Assembly (NCBI GenBank): GCA_016716135.1
Contig: JADJWX010000002.1
Coordinates: 806,001-870,000, forward strand
Direction of reading: 5' to 3'
Length of the DNA: 64,000 bases
DNA from: Lewinellaceae bacterium
GTDB taxonomy: Bacteria; Bacteroidota; Bacteroidia; Chitinophagales; Saprospiraceae
Every line of letters starts with the position of its first letter. The stretch's first letter is position 1. Both the position numbers and the translations under genes were made by a program. The notes beneath the pieces were generated by a model. It ran no database searches. It had not been told where the DNA came from and saw only the letters and a list, made by a program, of their open reading frames with translations. Positions 1 to 8,500 of the stretch are shown piece by piece.

Positions 1-299
1 TACCGGCCTACACGGCCAGCAAACACGGTATCGCCGGTATTACCAAAGCCCTTGCCAACGAATGGGCAAAATATAACATCCAGGTAAATGCCATCGCTCC
101 CGGCTATTTCCGCACCGACAACACCCAAAAACTCCAGGACGACCCGGTGCGCTCCGCCGAAATTTCCAAACGCATCCCGGCCGAACGCTGGGGAAGCCCG
201 GAGGATATGGCAGGCGCGATAATTTTCTTAGCTTCCCCGGCCAGCGACTACGTCAACGGCACCATCCTCACGGTGGACGGCGGCTGGATGGCGCGCTGA
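1..299 (+). CDS. kduD: 2-dehydro-3-deoxy-D-gluconate 5-dehydrogenase (KduD), 3' part
   Basis: This is the C-terminal ~98 residues of a short-chain dehydrogenase whose start lies outside the window; the frame begins at base 3 and ends in TGA at 297-299. The catalytic YxxxK motif is at the very start (YTASK), followed by NEWAKYNIQVNAIAPGY, RWGSPEDM and the end VDGGWMAR, which are typical of KduD rather than of general SDRs. KduD reduces or oxidises between 5-keto-4-deoxyuronate isomerisation products and 2-keto-3-deoxygluconate in the cytoplasm, using NAD(P). The cupin isomerase gene begins 27 bp downstream, matching the usual pairing of the two steps. The cofactor-binding half cannot be seen. 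Confidence 0.88.
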   Translation, partial: PAYTASKHGIAGITKALANEWAKYNIQVNAIAPGYFRTDNTQKLQDDPVRSAEISKRIPAERWGSPEDMAGAIIFLASPASDYVNGTILTVDGGWMAR

Positions 300-326
300 T
301 TTTTTCATAATCATGTAAAACACATC

Positions 327-1250
327 ATGGTAGAGCCAAAAACAATAGGACGTATCAAAACCGCTGAACCCCAATCGCCCGCCCAACGCCGGCACGATCT
401 GAAAGTCATCGTGCCGGTTTCGCACGAAATTCGCACGGTCGAAGCCTTCAACGCGATACCTGCGGAAAATACCGTGCAGGAGATCATTACCGCCGGCAAC
501 TCCAGTTTCCGCTTTTTGCGCCTGGCGCGTATCCTGCTCGAAAAAGGCCATCAGGCCGAACGGCAATTGCAAAACGAAGAGGCCGTGTATTATGTCAACC
601 GGGGCAGCGCCAAACTCCAGGCAGACGGCGCCGAATACACCCTCGGAAAAGGGGATGTTTTGTACGTGGGCGTGCAAAGCCGGGTGACGCTGCACACCGA
701 CAGCAACTGCGACGTCAGCGAATTCAAAGCCGTGGAATGTCATACCAAATACCCGGTGCAACTGGTGCGCCACACCGATATCGAAGGCACCGAACTGGCC
801 GCCGACCTGGGTAGCCGCCGCCCGATGTCCAAACGCACCGTGTTCAAACTGGTGGATAAAAATGTACAGGCCAACCGCCTGCTCTTCGGCGATACCTACA
901 TGGCCCAACGTGGCGGCGTGGGGAGCTACCCCCCGCATTTTCACGGCCCCGACGGTCCGCATGGCCTCGGCGCCAACGCCAAGGAAGAAATTTACCACTT
1001 CCGCTGCGAAACGGATATCGAAGGTGATGTGCCCTACGTGCTCCAGAATTGCGCCCTGCCGCAGGAAAAAGTGAACGTGTACGCCCATATTTTCGATGAA
1101 ACGGCCATCAACGTAACCCCGACTTACCACGATACGATCGCCCCGCCTTCGGTGGATTTCATGTTCACCTGGTGCCTGGCCAGTTTCACGGAGGGCCACC
1201 GCGACTGGGCAGAGATTTATAACAAACCGGGGTATGAAAAGGAGTGGTAA
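327..1250 (+). CDS. KduI/IolB-family cupin isomerase (probable unsaturated-uronate isomerase)
   Basis: The product is a 307-residue cytoplasmic protein with a double-cupin look. A metal-binding stretch around residues 200-225 contains PPHFHGPDGPH followed by KEEIYHF, the HxH...E arrangement of the KduI/IolB family. The family isomerises 5-keto-4-deoxyuronate (KduI) or 5-deoxyglucuronate (IolB). Its position directly after kduD and before pectin-cutting genes favours the KduI role: isomerisation of unsaturated uronate to 2,5-diketo-3-deoxygluconate. The sequence does not closely follow the canonical enterobacterial KduI as I remember it, and it is about 30 residues longer, so the substrate is inferred from context. 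The ATG at 327 follows kduD closely, and the gene ends 14 bp before a large palindrome. Confidence 0.72.
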   Translation: MVEPKTIGRIKTAEPQSPAQRRHDLKVIVPVSHEIRTVEAFNAIPAENTVQEIITAGNSSFRFLRLARILLEKGHQAERQLQNEEAVYYVNRGSAKLQADGAEYTLGKGDVLYVGVQSRVTLHTDSNCDVSEFKAVECHTKYPVQLVRHTDIEGTELAADLGSRRPMSKRTVFKLVDKNVQANRLLFGDTYMAQRGGVGSYPPHFHGPDGPHGLGANAKEEIYHFRCETDIEGDVPYVLQNCALPQEKVNVYAHIFDETAINVTPTYHDTIAPPSVDFMFTWCLASFTEGHRDWAEIYNKPGYEKEW

Positions 1251-1264
1251 TTCATAAATCGTTC

Positions 1265-1354
1265 GGCTCATCTTCCCGTTGGGCTGAACGGAGGGCAAGT
1301 GAGGGGGTGACTGCCAGTCACCCCCTCACTATCAGCCCAACGGGAAGATGAGCC
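1265..1354. repeat. Nested perfect palindrome between kduI-like gene and GH28 gene
   Basis: Outer arms 1265-1287 and 1332-1354 are perfect 23-bp reverse complements. Inside them, 1298-1312 and 1316-1330 form a second perfect 15-bp stem with a 3-base loop. A degenerate second copy lies at 16361-16448. The hairpin would work as a transcription terminator or RNA-stabilising element, but it lacks a T-tract, so a dispersed intergenic repeat is the safer description. Confidence 0.85.
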
Positions 1355-1391
1355 AATCGCTTAATATTTCAAAGCAAAAACAAAACAACGC

Positions 1392-2813
1392 ATGCGGTTC
1401 CTATACCTGTCACTCCTTCTTTTTATCGGTGTTAATTGTAAAACCACAGCGCCACAAGAAACAAAGCCCGTTTCCTGGGAAACCATGCATGAAATTCTGG
1501 CATCCATCAAACCACCTGTTTTTCCGGACCGCAGTTTTCTGGTGACCGACTTCGGCGCCGTCGGAAACGGGACAATGGATTGCCTGCCCGCTTTCCGGGC
1601 TGCCATCGCTAAATGTCACGACAGTGGTGGTGGAAAAGTGACCATGCCGCCGGGCGCCTACCTGGTGAACGGACCCATCCACCTGAAAAGCAATGTCAAC
1701 CTGCATGTGCCGGAAGGTGCCACGATAAAATTCAGCACCACGCCGGCGCACTACCTGCCGGTGGTTTTCACTCGCTGGGAAGGCGCCGAATGCATGAACT
1801 ATTCGCCGTTGATCTACGCCTTTGAACAGGAAAATATTGCCATCACCGGCACCGGCACCCTCGACGGGCAAGCCAGCTCGGAAAACTGGTGGCCCTGGGC
1901 AAGCAGCAAAACCTACGGTTGGCAACCCGGCATGCCCAGCCAGGCCGATGAAGCCGGCCGCCCCCGTTTGTTCGACTGGAATACCCGCGAAGTGCCTGTT
2001 TCGGAGCGCATACTGGGCGAAGGCGCGTACCTCCGGCCCAATTTTATCCAGCCGTATCGCTGCAAAAATGTGCTCATCGACGGCCCAACCATTCGCAATT
2101 CCCCGATGTGGGTCGTGCATCCGGTGTTGTCCGAAAACATTACGATTCAAAATATCAAGGTCATCAGCCACGGGCCCAATAGCGACGGCTGCGACCCGGA
2201 ATGTTGCCGGAATGTACTGATCAAGAACTGCTATTTCGATACCGGCGACGACTGCATTGCCCTGAAATCGGGCCGCAACCAGGACGGACGCCGCATCGGC
2301 CGGCCCATCGAAAACGTGGTGGTGCAGGATTGCGAAATGAAAGACGGCCACGGTGGGGTAGTCATCGGCAGCGAAGTGTCGGGTGGTGCGCGGAACATAT
2401 TCGCTGAAAACTGTAAAATGGACAGCCCGAATCTCGACCGCGCCATCCGGGTAAAAACCAATAAAGTGCGGGGTGGCACGATCGAGAACCTGTTTTTCCG
2501 AAACATCAAAGTCGGCGAGGTCCGGGAAGCAGTGGTCCGGGTGAACATGCTGTACCCGATCTATTCGGATACCAGCCAGACCTTTATTCCGGTGATCCGG
2601 AACATTTTTGTTGAAAACGTAAAATCGAAAAAAAGCCGGTACGGGGTGTACATCGATGGCTACGATGCCGCGAATCCCGTGCGCAATGTCCACCTGGCCA
2701 ACTGCAAATTTGACGGCGTGGAAAAAGGAAATGCGATAAAACACGCAGCCGGTTTGCATTTTGAAAATTATTACCTCAACGGCAACCTGGTGGATAATCC
2801 CGCAAAACAGTAA
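1392..2813 (+). CDS. GH28 polygalacturonase-like lipoprotein
   Basis: This 473-residue protein begins with a lipoprotein signal (MRFLYLSLLLFIGVNC, with the Cys at residue 16), so it is anchored in a membrane facing the periplasm or outside. The body is a right-handed beta-helix glycosidase. After the N-terminal TDFGAVGNGTMDC stretch come the GH28 signatures NSDGCDP, TGDDCIALKSG (paired catalytic aspartates), GHGGVVIGSE and RAIRVKTN. GH28 enzymes hydrolyse alpha-1,4-galacturonan or rhamnogalacturonan; exo versus endo action cannot be decided here. It sits between the kdu genes and a CE12-type esterase, consistent with early pectin breakdown. The ATG at 1392 is chosen because it gives the lipobox. 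Confidence 0.9.
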   Translation: MRFLYLSLLLFIGVNCKTTAPQETKPVSWETMHEILASIKPPVFPDRSFLVTDFGAVGNGTMDCLPAFRAAIAKCHDSGGGKVTMPPGAYLVNGPIHLKSNVNLHVPEGATIKFSTTPAHYLPVVFTRWEGAECMNYSPLIYAFEQENIAITGTGTLDGQASSENWWPWASSKTYGWQPGMPSQADEAGRPRLFDWNTREVPVSERILGEGAYLRPNFIQPYRCKNVLIDGPTIRNSPMWVVHPVLSENITIQNIKVISHGPNSDGCDPECCRNVLIKNCYFDTGDDCIALKSGRNQDGRRIGRPIENVVVQDCEMKDGHGGVVIGSEVSGGARNIFAENCKMDSPNLDRAIRVKTNKVRGGTIENLFFRNIKVGEVREAVVRVNMLYPIYSDTSQTFIPVIRNIFVENVKSKKSRYGVYIDGYDAANPVRNVHLANCKFDGVEKGNAIKHAAGLHFENYYLNGNLVDNPAKQ

Positions 2814-2831
2814 ATTCTGATCTGTCGAGTC

Positions 2832-3593
2832 ATGCAAAAAAAACTGTTTGTACTTCCACTACTGGCGACTCTGTTGCTGGTTGCTTTCAACCGGCAAACG
2901 ACCCTGCCGCAGCGCAACTTGTTCCTGATCGGCGATTCCACCATGGCCGACAAACCCGGCACCCCGGAGGAGAATCCCGAGCGGGGTTGGGGCCAGCTGT
3001 TGCCCGAGTTTTTTGAAAAAACACTCACCATAAAAAACCACGCCGTGAACGGCCGCAGCACGCGCAGTTTCATCGACGAAGGCCGTTGGGCTGCGGTACT
3101 TGAGGCGCTCCAACCGGGCGATTTTGTGTTTATCCAGTTTGGACACAACGACCAAAAGGAAAACGACCCGAAACGGTACACCAACCCGTACACGGCCTAC
3201 CGGCGAAATCTGGAAAAATACGTCCGGGAAAGCCGCGAAAAAGGGGCTGTCCCGGTGTTGCTTTCGTCCATCGTGCGCCGCAAGTTTAACGAAAACGGCA
3301 CCCTCATCGATACCCACGGCCCGTATCCGCTGGTGACCCGCATGGTGGCGAAGGATATGGACGTGCCGTTTATTGATTTGCAACTGAAAACGGAGGACTT
3401 CGTGGCGGCCCTTGGCCCCGAGGCCTCCAAATCCGTTTATCTTTGGTTGGAACCGGGCACTTATCCAAAATATCCAGAGGGCAAGCAGGATGATACGCAC
3501 CTCAATCCGGCGGGCGCCCGGGCTTTCGCCGGGCTGGCGGTGGAGGGTATTCGCGAACTGGATTTGCCGCTGGCCGCCTATTTGAAAAAATGA
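2832..3593 (+). CDS. SGNH-hydrolase, CE12-type pectin/rhamnogalacturonan acetylesterase
   Basis: The product is a 253-residue exported esterase with an N-terminal signal (hydrophobic LFVLPLLATLLLVAF). The SGNH blocks are visible in order: GDSTMAD (catalytic Ser), VNGRSTRSF (block II Gly), FGHND (block III Asn) and DDTHLNPAGA (Asp/His). This arrangement fits carbohydrate esterase family 12, which removes acetyl groups from rhamnogalacturonan or homogalacturonan so that glycosidases can act. The gene follows the GH28 gene by 18 bp and precedes uxaC by 13 bp, suggesting co-transcription. The exact acetylated substrate is not determinable. Confidence 0.87.
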   Translation: MQKKLFVLPLLATLLLVAFNRQTTLPQRNLFLIGDSTMADKPGTPEENPERGWGQLLPEFFEKTLTIKNHAVNGRSTRSFIDEGRWAAVLEALQPGDFVFIQFGHNDQKENDPKRYTNPYTAYRRNLEKYVRESREKGAVPVLLSSIVRRKFNENGTLIDTHGPYPLVTRMVAKDMDVPFIDLQLKTEDFVAALGPEASKSVYLWLEPGTYPKYPEGKQDDTHLNPAGARAFAGLAVEGIRELDLPLAAYLKK

Positions 3594-3606
3594 GCCGATA
3601 CAAAAC

Positions 3607-5025
3607 ATGACGACTACGACCAATACGATCAAACCATTCCTGGACGAAAATTTTCTGCTGGAAACGCCCACCGCCGAAATTTTGTACCACAACTATGCCC
3701 GGGACCTGCCCATCATCGACTACCACAATCACCTGCCGCCGGAGGAGATTGCCGCCGACAAACAATTTGATACCCTCACGGCGGTTTGGCTCAACGGCGA
3801 CCACTATAAATGGCGGGCCATGCGTACCATGGGGGTCCCTGAAAAATTTATCACCGGTACGGCCAGTGATTTGGAAAAATTCAGAAAATGGGCGGAAACC
3901 GTGCCGTTCACGGTGCGAAACCCCCTGTTCCACTGGACGCACCTGGAACTGCAACGCTATTTCGGGGTCAGGGAATTGCTCAACCCGGAATCCGCCGATG
4001 CGATTTATCAGACTTGCACGGAGGCCCTGCAAACACAGGAATTCAGCACGCAGAACCTGCTCCGCAAAATGAACGTCGAACTCGTTTGCTCCACCGACGA
4101 CCCGGTTGACGACCTCCGGTACCACAAGCAAACCCGCGAGGCCGGCCTCGACATAAAAATGCTCCCGGCTTTCCGGCCCGACAAGGCTATTTTGATCGAA
4201 AAAGAAACGTTCCCGCAGTATATCAGCCAATTGGGCGAAGTAACCGGTATTGAGATTCAACGTTTCGACCAGCTGTTGGAGGCCTTGCAAAACCGGATCG
4301 GGTATTTTAATGAACAGGGTTGCTTCCTGTCCGACCATGGCCTGGAGCAGGTGTACGCGCAGGATTTTACCAACCGCGAGGTGGATATTATTTTCAAAAA
4401 ACGCCTGGTCGGCGAAAAACTGGAAGGTGCGGAAGCCCGCAAATTCATGTCGGCGGTGCTCTACCACCTCGGCCTGATGTATGCCGAGCAGGGCTGGGTA
4501 CAGCAGTTTCACCTGGGTGCACTGCGGAATAACAGCCGCCGGATGCTCCAGCAATTGGGTCCCGATACCGGCTTCGACAGCATCGGCGATTTCGAGCAGG
4601 CCACCGCGCTGGCTCGCTTCCTCGACCGGCTCGATTCCGGGGGCAAGCTTGCCAAAACCATCCTGTACAACCTCAACCCGCGCGATAATGAAGTGATGGC
4701 CACCATGATCGGCAACTTCAACGACGGCAGTGCGCGCGGCAAAATGCAGTTTGACTCGGCCTAATGGTTCCTCGATCAGAAAGACGGGATGGAAAAGCAG
4801 TTGAACGCCCTGTCGAACATGGGCTTGTTGAGCTGTTTTATCGGGATGCTGACGGACAGCCGCAGTTTTCTGTCGTTTCCGCGGCACGAATATTTCCGCC
4901 GCCTGTTGTGCAACCTGCTCGGCAACGACGTGCACCGCGGCGAACTACCCAATGATGAAAAATGGCTGGGCGGCATCGTCCAGGATATTTGTTACCGGAA
5001 TGCCAAGGCGTATTTCGGATTTTAA
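3607..5025 (+). CDS. uxaC: Glucuronate/galacturonate isomerase UxaC, interrupted by an in-frame TAA
   Basis: UxaC converts D-galacturonate to D-tagaturonate (and glucuronate to fructuronate) in the cytoplasm, the first step of the isomerase pathway. The reading frame 3607-5025 encodes 472 residues, the normal family length, with IDYHNHLPPEEIA, YFGVRELL, NPRDNEVMATMIGNF and the C-terminal LTDSRSFLSFPRHEYFRR. It is broken by TAA at 4762-4764. The interrupted site reads QFDSA-stop-WF, where family members normally read QFGSxWWF, so the stop replaces the first Trp and the preceding Asp replaces a Gly. Downstream sequence stays in frame and fully conserved to the natural end. Either this is a recent nonsense change or a base-calling problem; without read-through the enzyme would lose its last ~87 residues. 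Confidence 0.9.
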
Positions 5026-5054
5026 TAGGGTGCGTTTGCCCTTTGGGATAATTG

Positions 5055-5253
5055 GCAGTTGGCGCAGACGCCAACTGCGGCTGATGCAAAACCAAGCCTT
5101 ATCGCCGAGGTCGTCTCATAAGGTGGTTTTTGCCACTAAAATCACTAAGCACCACTAAGTTTTCACTAAGTTCATAGGGTGATTTTAGTGTTTTTAGTGC
5201 GCTTAGTGTTGAAAGAATAACTTATCGCCGATGTTGGCGTCCGCGCCAACATC
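5055..5253. repeat. Cluster of small palindromes between uxaC and kdgK
   Basis: The 293-bp gap holds no gene. It contains two related perfect 10-bp hairpins with 4-base loops (5055-5078 and 5230-5253), each near the word CTTATCGCCGA, and a third inverted repeat with arms 5134-5145 and 5179-5190 inside AT-rich repeats of the word CACTAA. They look like dispersed intergenic palindromes. None is followed by a T-tract. Confidence 0.75.
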
Positions 5254-5318
5254 TTGAAACGTCCGCGCCAACAACATAAAAAGACTAAAAAAATTACGAA
5301 TAATATTAAACAAACAAG

Positions 5319-6356
5319 ATGAAAAAAATAGTCACTTTCGGCGAGATCATGCTGCGCCTGGCGCCTCCGGGTTTTCAGCGTTTTTCCCAGGCCAACTCCT
5401 TCGATGTCATTTACGGCGGCGGTGAAAGCAATGTTGCCGTGTCGCTGGCCAATTACGGCCTGCCCGTTGAGTTTGTCACCCGTCTGCCCAACAACGACCT
5501 GGGCGAATGCGCGCTCATGGAAATGCGCAAGCGCAATGTCGGCACCAGCCATGTGCTGCGCGGCGGCGAACGCCTGGGCATTTATTTTCTGGAAATGGGC
5601 GCCGTAGCCCGGGGCAGCAAGGTGGTGTACGACCGCGCACACAGCGGTATGGCCTCCATTGAAGCCGGTATGATCGACTGGGACAGCGTGCTGAAAGACG
5701 CGCAGTGGTTTCACTGGACCGGCATCACGCCCGCCATTTCGCAAGGCGCTGCCGATGCCACCCGCGAAGCCATTGCGGCTGCAAACCGCCTGGGTGTTAC
5801 GGTGTCGACCGATTTGAACTACCGCAAGAATTTGTGGAAATACGGCAAGAAATCGTCCGAGGTGATGCCCGAACTGGTGGCCGGCTGCGATGTCATTCTC
5901 GGCAACGAAGAGGACGCTGAAAAGCACTTCGATATTCACCCGGAAGGCGTCGATGTGACCAAAGGCGATACCATGGATGCTTCGGCCTACATTTCCGTTT
6001 GCCAGCAATTGATGAAGCGTTTCCCGCGCTGCAAAAAGGCCATCACCACCCTGCGGGGCAGTATCAGCGCTTCCCACAATTCCTGGACGGGTGTGCTGTA
6101 CGACGGCCAAAAACTGTACGAAGCACCGACCTTCCAGATCACCCACATTGTCGACCGCGTTGGCGGCGGCGACAGTTTCATGGGCGGGCTGATTTACGGC
6201 CTCATCGCTTATCCGGGCGACGACCAAAAGGCGCTGAATTTTGCCGTGGCCGCTTCCTGCCTGAAACACACCATTTATGGCGACGCGAACCTGGTGACCG
6301 TTGCGGAAGCGGAAAAACTAATGACCGGCGACGCCAGCGGGCGGGTTAGCCGGTGA
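5319..6356 (+). CDS. kdgK: 2-keto-3-deoxygluconate kinase (PfkB family)
   Basis: KdgK phosphorylates KDG at C6 with ATP to give KDPG, joining the uxa and kdu branches. The 345-residue protein has the PfkB/ribokinase layout: N-terminal FGEIMLRLAPPG, sugar-binding YGGGESNVAVSLANYG, a central STDLNYRKNLW typical of KDG kinases, and the anion-hole/catalytic motif DRVGGGDSFMGGLIYG. The start at 5319 (MKKIVTFGEIM) is the only one that keeps the first strand. The aldolase for its product is the next gene, separated by a 231-bp repeat element. Confidence 0.9.
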   Translation: MKKIVTFGEIMLRLAPPGFQRFSQANSFDVIYGGGESNVAVSLANYGLPVEFVTRLPNNDLGECALMEMRKRNVGTSHVLRGGERLGIYFLEMGAVARGSKVVYDRAHSGMASIEAGMIDWDSVLKDAQWFHWTGITPAISQGAADATREAIAAANRLGVTVSTDLNYRKNLWKYGKKSSEVMPELVAGCDVILGNEEDAEKHFDIHPEGVDVTKGDTMDASAYISVCQQLMKRFPRCKKAITTLRGSISASHNSWTGVLYDGQKLYEAPTFQITHIVDRVGGGDSFMGGLIYGLIAYPGDDQKALNFAVAASCLKHTIYGDANLVTVAEAEKLMTGDASGRVSR

Positions 6357-6378
6357 GGTTGACCCCACCACTATACCC

Positions 6379-6609
6379 CATAGCCATCAACTTAAGGGAA
6401 CTGCTGACATATTTGATTGAAGATTAATTGATTACATGATTACATGATTGAAGAAGTACCCGTATCGTGCATAAGCCCTCAAAATATAAAAGCCACCTAA
6501 TAGCCTGTATTCAGGTTGGTGAACCACTTCTTAAATCATGTAATCATGTAATCTGCAATCATGTAATCTGTTGATAATTAAAATTGTAATTCTTAAGTTG
6601 ATGGCTATG
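6379..6609 (+). repeat. 231-bp terminal-inverted-repeat element, copy 1
   Basis: The ends 6379-6396 and 6592-6609 are perfect 18-bp inverted repeats. The interior holds several copies of TTACATGA/TCATGTAA, so much of the element folds on itself. A copy of the same length and orientation lies at 12015-12245. It has no coding capacity and resembles a MITE or a dispersed intergenic repeat. Confidence 0.9.
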
Positions 6610-6614
6610 CCCCC

Positions 6615-6720
6615 AACCTTCCCCCCGGGGGGAGGGGCGTTTGCTCTCATTTCAATCTTAATTTATTCAGAGGGCAAGCCCCCCTCCCCTCGGGGGGAGG
6701 GGATGGGGGTGGGGTTGACA
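6615..6720. repeat. GC-rich inverted repeat upstream of kdgA
   Basis: Imperfect inverted arms about 6619-6648 and 6670-6705, built of C-runs and G-runs around a short AT-rich loop, follow element copy 1. The closing stretch GGGGATGGGGGTGGGGTTGA is also found just outside element copy 2 at about 12244-12265. No gene is present. Confidence 0.65.
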
Positions 6721-6748
6721 ATCTGAAAATTTTGAAATCATAAAAAAA

Positions 6749-7417
6749 ATGGCACGATTTACACGTATACAAGTAGCACAAAAAATGGCCGAAACCGGCA
6801 TGGTACCCCTGTTTTACCACGCTGATGTAGAGTTGGGAAAAAAGGTGCTCACGGCCTGTTACCGGGGTGGGGCGCGCCTGCTGGAATTCACCAACCGCGG
6901 CGAATACGCGCACGAGGTGTTTAGCGAATTAAATAAATTTTGTGCCCGCGAACTGCCCGAAATGATCATGGGCGTCGGCTCCGTGACCGATGCCGGCACG
7001 GCCGGACTGTACATGCAACTGGGCGCGAACTTCGTCGTTACGCCGGTCCTCCGCGAAGACATTGCCCTGGTGTGCAACCGCCGGAAAGTGCTCTGGTCGC
7101 CGGGCTGCGGCTCGCTTACGGAGATTTGCCGCGCCGAAGAACTGGGCTGCGAAATTGTCAAATTGTTCCCCGGCGGCGTGTACGGCCCGGGTTTCGTCAA
7201 GGACATCCGCGGGCCGCAACCCTGGACGAGCATCATGCCCACCGGCGGCGTTTCACCTACGCGCGAAAGCATGAAAAGTTGGTTTGATGCCGGTGTTACC
7301 TGCGTGGGTATGGGTTCCAAATTGATCTCTTCGGATTTGCTGAAAAGCCAGGATTTTGAAACGCTGGAAACCCGGGTTCGGGAAGCGCTCGACATTGTTC
7401 GGGAATTGCGGGGTTGA
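6749..7417 (+). CDS. kdgA: KDPG/KHG aldolase
   Basis: KdgA cleaves 2-keto-3-deoxy-6-phosphogluconate to pyruvate and glyceraldehyde-3-phosphate in the cytoplasm, the last step of the uronate route. The 222-residue TIM-barrel protein shows LLEFTNRGE (catalytic Glu region), MGVGSVTDAG, TPVLREDIA and the Schiff-base Lys in EIVKLFPGGVYGPGF, then MPTGGVSP. Length matches the family. It is preceded by the 231-bp repeat and a GC-rich hairpin, and followed 99 bp later by the TRAP transporter genes. Confidence 0.9.
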   Translation: MARFTRIQVAQKMAETGMVPLFYHADVELGKKVLTACYRGGARLLEFTNRGEYAHEVFSELNKFCARELPEMIMGVGSVTDAGTAGLYMQLGANFVVTPVLREDIALVCNRRKVLWSPGCGSLTEICRAEELGCEIVKLFPGGVYGPGFVKDIRGPQPWTSIMPTGGVSPTRESMKSWFDAGVTCVGMGSKLISSDLLKSQDFETLETRVREALDIVRELRG

Positions 7418-7516
7418 GCAACTTTTCAAAGTTCCAATTTCAAATAACCGTATGCGATGCAATTTGAAATTAGAAAAGTCCTGACCTCGCTAGCCGGCTA
7501 AACAAAAACGCAAAAC

Positions 7517-8500
7517 ATGGCATATAAAAACAGCATAGCAGTCCTCGCAGTCTTGGCAGCATTAATTTACTGCGCCGGTTGCACCGAGCTCGCCGGTCCC
7601 AAAAAGATCAAACTGGCCCACAGCCTCGACATTACCCACCCGGTGCACCTGGGCATGCTGTACATGGCCGACCGGGTAGCGGAAAAATCGGGCGGTACCT
7701 TCCAGATCGAAGTGTATCCCAACGGGCAATTGGGTACCGAGCGCCAGTGCCTCGAACTGTTACAAATCGGCAGCCTGGCGATCACGAAGGTGTCGGCAGC
7801 GGTGATGGAAAACTTTGCGCCAAATATCCAGGTGCTCAGCATGCCCTACATTTTTCGCGACCGCGACCACGCCTACCGCGTGCTCGATGGCCCTATCGGC
7901 AAAAAACTGCTGTTGCAAGGTGAAAAATTCTGGTTGCGCGGACTCACGTATTTCGATGCTGGCCAGCGTTCGTTTTATGCGAAAAAACCGATCCGGACGC
8001 CCGAAGACCTGGTTGGTCTGAAAGTGCGCGTGCAGGAAAGTGTGACGGCGATCAACCTGATCAAAGCCCTTGGGGGTGCGCCTACGCCGATCTCCTGGGG
8101 TGAATTATACACTGCGCTCCAGCAGGGCGTGGTGGATGCAGCGGAAAACAATCCGCCCAGTTTTCATACTTCCCGGCACTACGAAGTTTGTAAATATTAC
8201 TCCATCAACGAGCACACTACGGTGCCCGATATCCTGGTGATCGGCACCGTGGCCTGGAAACGCCTGAGCCCGCAGGAGCAACAATGGCTCCAGGAAGCGG
8301 CCGACGAAGCAACAGTGTACCAGCGCAAACTCTGGCAGGAAGCCGAAGCCGAAGCCCTGAAGGAAGTAGAAAAAGCCGGCGTGGAGATTATTCGCCCCGA
8401 CAAGGCGCCGTTTGCCGAAAAAACAAAAAAACTATTGGAAGAATACCGCGATCAGCCGCAGAAATACCAGTTGATCAAGGAAATACAAACTGCACAATGA
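7517..8500 (+). CDS. dctP: TRAP transporter substrate-binding lipoprotein (DctP family)
   Basis: The 327-residue protein carries a signal with possible lipobox cysteines (LIYCAGC), so it is probably tethered at the outer face of the cytoplasmic membrane. The body is a TRAP solute receptor: KLAHSLDITHPVHLG, the LCQ-like stretch ERQCLELLQIGSLAI, and GLKVRVQES, whose Arg normally clamps the substrate carboxylate. Given the neighbours, galacturonate or another uronate is the likely ligand. It overlaps dctQ by ATGA. Confidence 0.9.
   Translation: MAYKNSIAVLAVLAALIYCAGCTELAGPKKIKLAHSLDITHPVHLGMLYMADRVAEKSGGTFQIEVYPNGQLGTERQCLELLQIGSLAITKVSAAVMENFAPNIQVLSMPYIFRDRDHAYRVLDGPIGKKLLLQGEKFWLRGLTYFDAGQRSFYAKKPIRTPEDLVGLKVRVQESVTAINLIKALGGAPTPISWGELYTALQQGVVDAAENNPPSFHTSRHYEVCKYYSINEHTTVPDILVIGTVAWKRLSPQEQQWLQEAADEATVYQRKLWQEAEAEALKEVEKAGVEIIRPDKAPFAEKTKKLLEEYRDQPQKYQLIKEIQTAQ

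Noticed and set aside
228..1298. 356-codon - strand frame over the kduI-like gene
   Set aside because: No recognisable domain; it mirrors a well-conserved cupin gene on the other strand.
1410..2837. 475-codon - strand frame over the GH28 gene
   Set aside because: Antisense shadow of a gene with clear GH28 motifs and a lipoprotein signal.
3502..4935. 477-codon - strand frame over uxaC
   Set aside because: Antisense shadow; the + strand shows conserved UxaC sequence throughout, even past the internal stop.
6379..6609. Reading the repeated TTACATGA words as a CRISPR-like array
   Set aside because: The words are short, irregularly spaced, inverted as well as direct, and belong to a two-copy inverted-repeat element.
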